A stretch of DNA of 7,418 nucleotides. Origin: an uncultured bacterium (GTDB taxonomy: Bacteria > Actinomycetota > Coriobacteriia > Coriobacteriales > Coriobacteriaceae). Under the pieces are notes generated by a model. That model was not told where the DNA came from. It ran no database searches and worked only from the letters and a program-made list of their open reading frames with translations. Below, piece by piece: positions 4,608-7,418 of this stretch (the first letter of the stretch is position 1; every line of letters begins with the position of its first letter). Location of the stretch: NCBI GenBank assembly GCA_905215225.1, contig CAJMPM010000068.1, positions 1 through 7,418 on the forward strand, given 5' to 3'. The position numbers and the translations under genes are program-made.

Positions 4608-6935
4608 ATGGCGGATTCTCAGATCCATGTCGCGCTGGCGGGTAACCCCAACTGCGGCAAGACCACGCTTTTCAACCTGATCACCGGCGCCAACGGCTAC
4701 GTTGGCAACTGGCCCGGCGTCACGGTTGAGAAAAAGGAGGCCAAGCTCCTAAGCGACAAGAACGTTACCATCACGGACCTCCCTGGCATCTACTCGCTTT
4801 CCCCCTACAGCCCCGAGGAGCAGTGCTCGCGCGATTACCTCATGAGCGGCGAGCCCGATGTGGTCGTCCAGGTTGTCGATGCCACCACCCTCGAGCGCAA
4901 CCTGTACCTGGCGCTTCAGGTTATCGAGACCGGCCTGCCCGTGGTCGTCGCCCTCAACATGGCCGACTTGGTCGAGAAGAACGGCGATAAGATCGACACG
5001 GACAAGCTCTCCAAGAAGCTCGGCTGCCCGGTCATGATGATCTCGGCCCTTAAGAACAAGGGTATCAAGGAGCTGTTCGAGCAGGTTAAGAAGTCCGCTG
5101 CTTCCAAGGGCCAGGTGCCGGAGCACAAGTTCGACTCCTCCATCGAGGACGTTCTGACGCACATCGAGAACAACCTGCCGGCGAGCGTTCCCGCCAACAA
5201 GCGTCGCTACTACGCTGTCAAGCTGTTTGAGCGTGATGCGGACGCCTGCAAGCTCATCAACCTCACCAAGGAGAAGGCCGCTCGCGTGGAGGAGCTGGTC
5301 GCCCAGTGCGAGCAGGACTGCGACGACGATGCCGAGTCCATCATCACCGGTGAGCGCTACGGCGTGATCGCTCACATCATCGACGAGTGCCTCACCAAAG
5401 CCCCGGCCAAGATGAGCACCTCCGAGAAGATCGACCGCGTGGTTACCAACCGTATCCTGGGCCTGCCGATCTTTGTGGTCATCATGTTCTGCGTGTACTA
5501 CATCGCCGTTTCCACCCTGGGCGGCACGGTGACCGACTTCACCAACGCCCAGCTCTTTGGTACCGACGGTTGGTATGTGCTCGGTCAGGGCCGCGATGCC
5601 TACGATGAGGCTGTCGAGGCCGCGGGTGACGACGCCGACTCGGTCGACCCGGCACAGTACGGCCCCTATGTCCCGGGTATCACCACCATGGTGCACGATG
5701 CCCTCGTGGCGGGTGGCACCGAGGACGGTGGCCTGGTCGATTCGCTGGTCTGCGACGGTATCGTCGGCGGCCTGGGCGCCATCTTCGGCTTCGTCCCGCA
5801 GATGTTCCTGCTGTTCGTGATGCTGTCCTTCCTGGAGGACTGCGGCTACATGGCTCGCGTCGCCTTCATCATGGACCGCGTGTTCCGCCGCTTTGGCCTG
5901 TCCGGTAAGTCGTTCATCCCCATGCTCGTGTCCTCGGGCTGCGGCGTCCCCGGCGTCATGGCCACCAAGACCATCGAGAACGAGAAGGACCGCCGCATGA
6001 CGGTCATGACCACCACGTTCATCCCCTGCGGCGCCAAGCTGCCGATCATCGCCCTGCTCATGGGTTCCATCATCGGCGATTCTTCCACCACCGCCGCGTG
6101 GATCAGCCCGCTCTTCTACTTCCTGGGCGTCTTTGCCGTCATCGCCTCGGGCCTCATGCTCAAGAAGACCAAGCTCTTCGCCGGCCGCCCGACCCCGTTT
6201 GTCATGGAGCTCCCCGCTTACCACTTCCCGGCGATCCGCTCCTGGGCGCTGCACGTGTGGGAGCGCTGCTGGGCCTTTATCAAGAAGGCTGGCACGGTCA
6301 TCTTCGCGTCCACTGTCGTGGTTTGGTTCCTGTCCAACTTTGGTAGCTACAACGGTTCCTTTGGCTTCCTGCCTGCGATGGACGGCATCCCCGAGGAGTT
6401 CATGGACTACTCCGTGCTCGCCATGCTGGGCAACCTGGTCGCTTGGATCTTCGCCCCGCTCGGCTTTAGCACCTGGCAGGCAACCGCGCTGACTGTCTCT
6501 GGCCTTGTGGCCAAGGAGAACGTCGTCGCCACCGCCGGCTCGCTGCTGTCCGTCGCCGACGCGGGCGAGACCGACCCGAGCCTGTGGACCGCGTTTGCCG
6601 GCATGTTCCCCACCATGGGCGCTTGCGTTGCCTTCGGCGCCTTCAACCTGCTGTGCGCTCCGTGCTTTGCCGCCATTGGCACCATCCGCAACCAGATGGA
6701 TTCCGGCAAGTGGACTGCGATCGCCATCGGTTACGAGTGCGCCTTCGCTTGGGTGATCGGCCTGTTCATCAACCAGTTCTACAACTTGCTTGTTCTGGGT
6801 CAGTTTGGCTTCTGGACGGTTGTGGCTATCGTGCTGCTGGTCGCGATGCTCTTCCAGATCTTCCGTCCCATGCCCAAGCATGCATGGACCGACGAGGACG
6901 AGACCAACACTGCTTCCGCCGCAGTTTCCGCTTAA
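4608..6935 (+). CDS. feoB: Ferrous iron transport protein FeoB
   Basis: A 775-aa polytopic membrane protein that imports Fe(II), driven or gated by its cytoplasmic GTPase domain. G-domain motifs are complete: G1 GNPNCGKT (12-19), G2 Thr39 in GVTVE, G3 DLPG (57-60), G4 NMAD (117-120) and G5 SALKNKG (146-152). A helical regulatory segment follows to about 265. The first membrane helix is about 283-305. The membrane domain has GFVPQMFLLF (394-403), the gate motifs SSGCGVPG (442-449) and FIPCGAKLPI (471-480), GLVAKENVV (632-640) and CAPCFAAIGTIRNQ (683-696), and ends with a helix near 735-752 and a short acidic cytoplasmic tail. A loop of about 75 residues after the first helix is acidic (see findings). 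The start is supported by GAAGG (4598-4602), five bases upstream. It lies downstream of two feoA genes and is closed by a strong terminator. Confidence 0.98.
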   Translation: MADSQIHVALAGNPNCGKTTLFNLITGANGYVGNWPGVTVEKKEAKLLSDKNVTITDLPGIYSLSPYSPEEQCSRDYLMSGEPDVVVQVVDATTLERNLYLALQVIETGLPVVVALNMADLVEKNGDKIDTDKLSKKLGCPVMMISALKNKGIKELFEQVKKSAASKGQVPEHKFDSSIEDVLTHIENNLPASVPANKRRYYAVKLFERDADACKLINLTKEKAARVEELVAQCEQDCDDDAESIITGERYGVIAHIIDECLTKAPAKMSTSEKIDRVVTNRILGLPIFVVIMFCVYYIAVSTLGGTVTDFTNAQLFGTDGWYVLGQGRDAYDEAVEAAGDDADSVDPAQYGPYVPGITTMVHDALVAGGTEDGGLVDSLVCDGIVGGLGAIFGFVPQMFLLFVMLSFLEDCGYMARVAFIMDRVFRRFGLSGKSFIPMLVSSGCGVPGVMATKTIENEKDRRMTVMTTTFIPCGAKLPIIALLMGSIIGDSSTTAAWISPLFYFLGVFAVIASGLMLKKTKLFAGRPTPFVMELPAYHFPAIRSWALHVWERCWAFIKKAGTVIFASTVVVWFLSNFGSYNGSFGFLPAMDGIPEEFMDYSVLAMLGNLVAWIFAPLGFSTWQATALTVSGLVAKENVVATAGSLLSVADAGETDPSLWTAFAGMFPTMGACVAFGAFNLLCAPCFAAIGTIRNQMDSGKWTAIAIGYECAFAWVIGLFINQFYNLLVLGQFGFWTVVAIVLLVAMLFQIFRPMPKHAWTDEDETNTASAAVSA

Positions 6936-6964
6936 GTCCGATTAAGGATTAATCCCTTTCCACG

Positions 6965-6997
6965 AGCCCGGGTGTCCCAGCGACACTCGGGCTTTTT
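6965..6997 (+). terminator. Intrinsic terminator of the feo operon
   Basis: AGCCCGGGTGTC (6965-6976) pairs with GACACTCGGGCT (6982-6993), 12 pairs including one G-U, around the loop CCAGC, followed by five T residues (6993-6997). It separates feoB from the small Cys-rich gene. A 10-bp palindrome GGATTAATCC (6946-6955) lies just before it and has no clear role. Confidence 0.93.
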
Positions 6998-7033
6998 GGT
7001 GGGGGAGATATGGCGTTTGCGCAGATAAAACCG

Positions 7034-7060
7034 ACCAAAATAAACCTGTCCCTTTTTGGT
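7034..7060. repeat. Imperfect palindromic intergenic element ACCAAAA...TTTTGGT
   Basis: ACCAAAA (7034-7040) and TTTTGGT (7054-7060) are inverted copies around a spacer that contains CCTGTCCC. The core (GGGACAGG on the minus strand) resembles the GGGGACAG core of the element at 3761-3777, so both may belong to one class of dispersed intergenic repeat. This is inference; copy number in the genome is unknown. It ends 16 bases before the candidate -10 of the next gene. Confidence 0.35.
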
Positions 7061-7075
7061 AGGTGGAGAATGGGG

Positions 7076-7096
7076 TAAAGTAAGTGATGGTTAACT
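7076..7096 (+). promoter_or_regulatory. Candidate promoter and operator of the Cys-rich membrane protein gene
   Basis: TAAAGT (7076-7081) is a possible -10 hexamer; a -35 is weak (TTTTTG at 7053-7058, 17 bases upstream). TGGTTAACT at 7088-7096 is identical to nine bases of the right arm of the repeat before feoA (3927-3935) and lies at the expected transcription start, where a bound repressor would block initiation. Confidence 0.45.
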
Positions 7097-7110
7097 AGAG
7101 GAGGCTTGCT

Positions 7111-7311
7111 ATGGCACCTATCGATATTGTTGTACTGGCTGTTATCGGCGTTGCGTTTGTCGCGGTATGCGTGCGCGTCTACCGCAAGGGCACCTGCGCC
7201 GACTGCGCTCAGGGTGGCGTTTGCACGGGGCATTGCTCCAACAAAAAGACGTGCGCCGCACTTAAGGGCGTGGACAAAATCGCCGAAGACCTGGGCCGCG
7301 GTATTCATTAG
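7111..7311 (+). CDS. FeoB-associated Cys-rich membrane protein
   Basis: A 66-aa protein with one N-terminal membrane helix (about residues 4-23, including Cys20), then a basic Arg-Lys turn and a cytoplasmic cysteine cluster: Cys29-x2-Cys32, Cys38-x3-Cys42 and Cys48. This architecture, the small size and the place directly after feoB match the FeoB-associated Cys-rich membrane proteins, whose exact function is unknown; metal binding or hand-over at the FeoB exit is a natural guess. Relatives usually are about 45-60 aa; here the C-terminal 18 residues (LKGVDKIAEDLGRGIH region) form a charged tail. The start is firm: AGGAGG (7099-7104) lies six bases upstream. A terminator separates it from feoB, so it is probably transcribed from its own promoter, which carries the TGGTTAACT word also found before feoA. 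Confidence 0.8.
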   Translation: MAPIDIVVLAVIGVAFVAVCVRVYRKGTCADCAQGGVCTGHCSNKKTCAALKGVDKIAEDLGRGIH

Positions 7312-7345
7312 CCGACCGGCGTTTGGGCATGTTTGACTACGGATA

Positions 7346-7384
7346 CGGCAGTTGCTGATACGATAGGTACGTTAGCAACTGCCG
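7346..7384. promoter_or_regulatory. 11+11 bp inverted repeat enclosing a candidate promoter for the next gene
   Basis: CGGCAGTTGCT (7346-7356) and AGCAACTGCCG (7374-7384) are perfect inverted copies with a 17-base spacer. The spacer holds an extended -10 candidate, TGA-TACGAT (7356-7364), so the right arm covers the expected start of transcription. TTGACT at 7333-7338 is a good -35 hexamer but 20 bases away. After it, GCCGC (7381-7385) can pair with GCGGC (7389-7393) in the leader. The layout fits a regulated promoter; as RNA the repeat would need an upstream start. Confidence 0.45.
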
Positions 7385-7413
7385 CCGAGCGGCTCAAACG
7401 AAAGGAAGCCTGT

Positions 7414-7418
7414 ATGGA
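7414..7418 (+). CDS. Start of an unidentified gene, cut by the right edge
   Basis: ATG at 7414-7416 follows AAAGGA (7401-7406) at a seven-base distance, and a candidate promoter lies upstream. Only one codon and two bases are in the window, so nothing can be said about the product. Confidence 0.5.

Noticed and set aside
4749..6881. Long open frame (710 codons) antisense to feoB
   Set aside because: Same cause: few stops arise on the opposite strand of a GC-rich gene. The translation has no recognisable domain and feoB is certain.
7346..7384. Invertible promoter (phase-variable switch) or MerR-type site
   Set aside because: The spacer is only 17 bases, far too short for recombinase inversion, and no recombinase is in view. 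The palindrome is not centred in the 20-base -35/-10 spacer as MerR sites are.

Overview
The window is a GC-rich, densely coded piece of bacterial chromosome. Protein sequences, codon use and the gene set (lar, serB, aspS, HPr, feo, and a small FeoB-associated Cys-rich protein) suggest a gut-type Gram-positive anaerobe of the Coriobacteriia, most like Collinsella. That assignment is an impression from the sequence, not a database result.

Left part, minus strand: a 5' fragment of larB (nickel-pincer cofactor synthesis for lactate racemase) runs off the left edge, with serB (phosphoserine phosphatase) upstream of it. The 114-base gap between them has no terminator. It holds a candidate extended -10 promoter for larB, preceded by a perfect 11+11 bp inverted repeat. 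serB diverges from aspS, and the divergent region has a candidate promoter for each gene.

Middle, plus strand: aspS (aspartyl-tRNA synthetase, 595 aa) has a structured leader with a 13-bp bulged hairpin, a perfect Shine-Dalgarno sequence and a strong terminator. A lone HPr-family phosphocarrier gene follows, with its own promoter and terminator. It keeps His15 but carries Asp where the regulatory Ser46 of Gram-positive HPr proteins sits.

Right part, plus strand: a ferrous-iron uptake locus consists of two tandem feoA genes, feoB (775 aa) and a strong terminator. A separately initiated 66-aa membrane protein with a Cys cluster follows. The 9-mer TGGTTAACT occurs in inverted copies in a 15+15 bp repeat before feoA, and again at the presumed transcription start of the Cys-rich gene. 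A related AAGTTAG/CTAACTT repeat precedes feoB. These look like one set of iron-responsive operators, probably for a DtxR/MntR-like or similar metalloregulator (inference). The last bases hold an inverted repeat, a candidate promoter, a Shine-Dalgarno sequence and the ATG of a gene that continues outside the window.

The serB, aspS and HPr genes look like separate housekeeping transcripts. The feoA-feoA-feoB-Cys-rich set works together: FeoB moves Fe(II) across the membrane, the FeoA proteins act on FeoB from the cytoplasm, and the small Cys-rich protein probably binds or hands on metal at the membrane.
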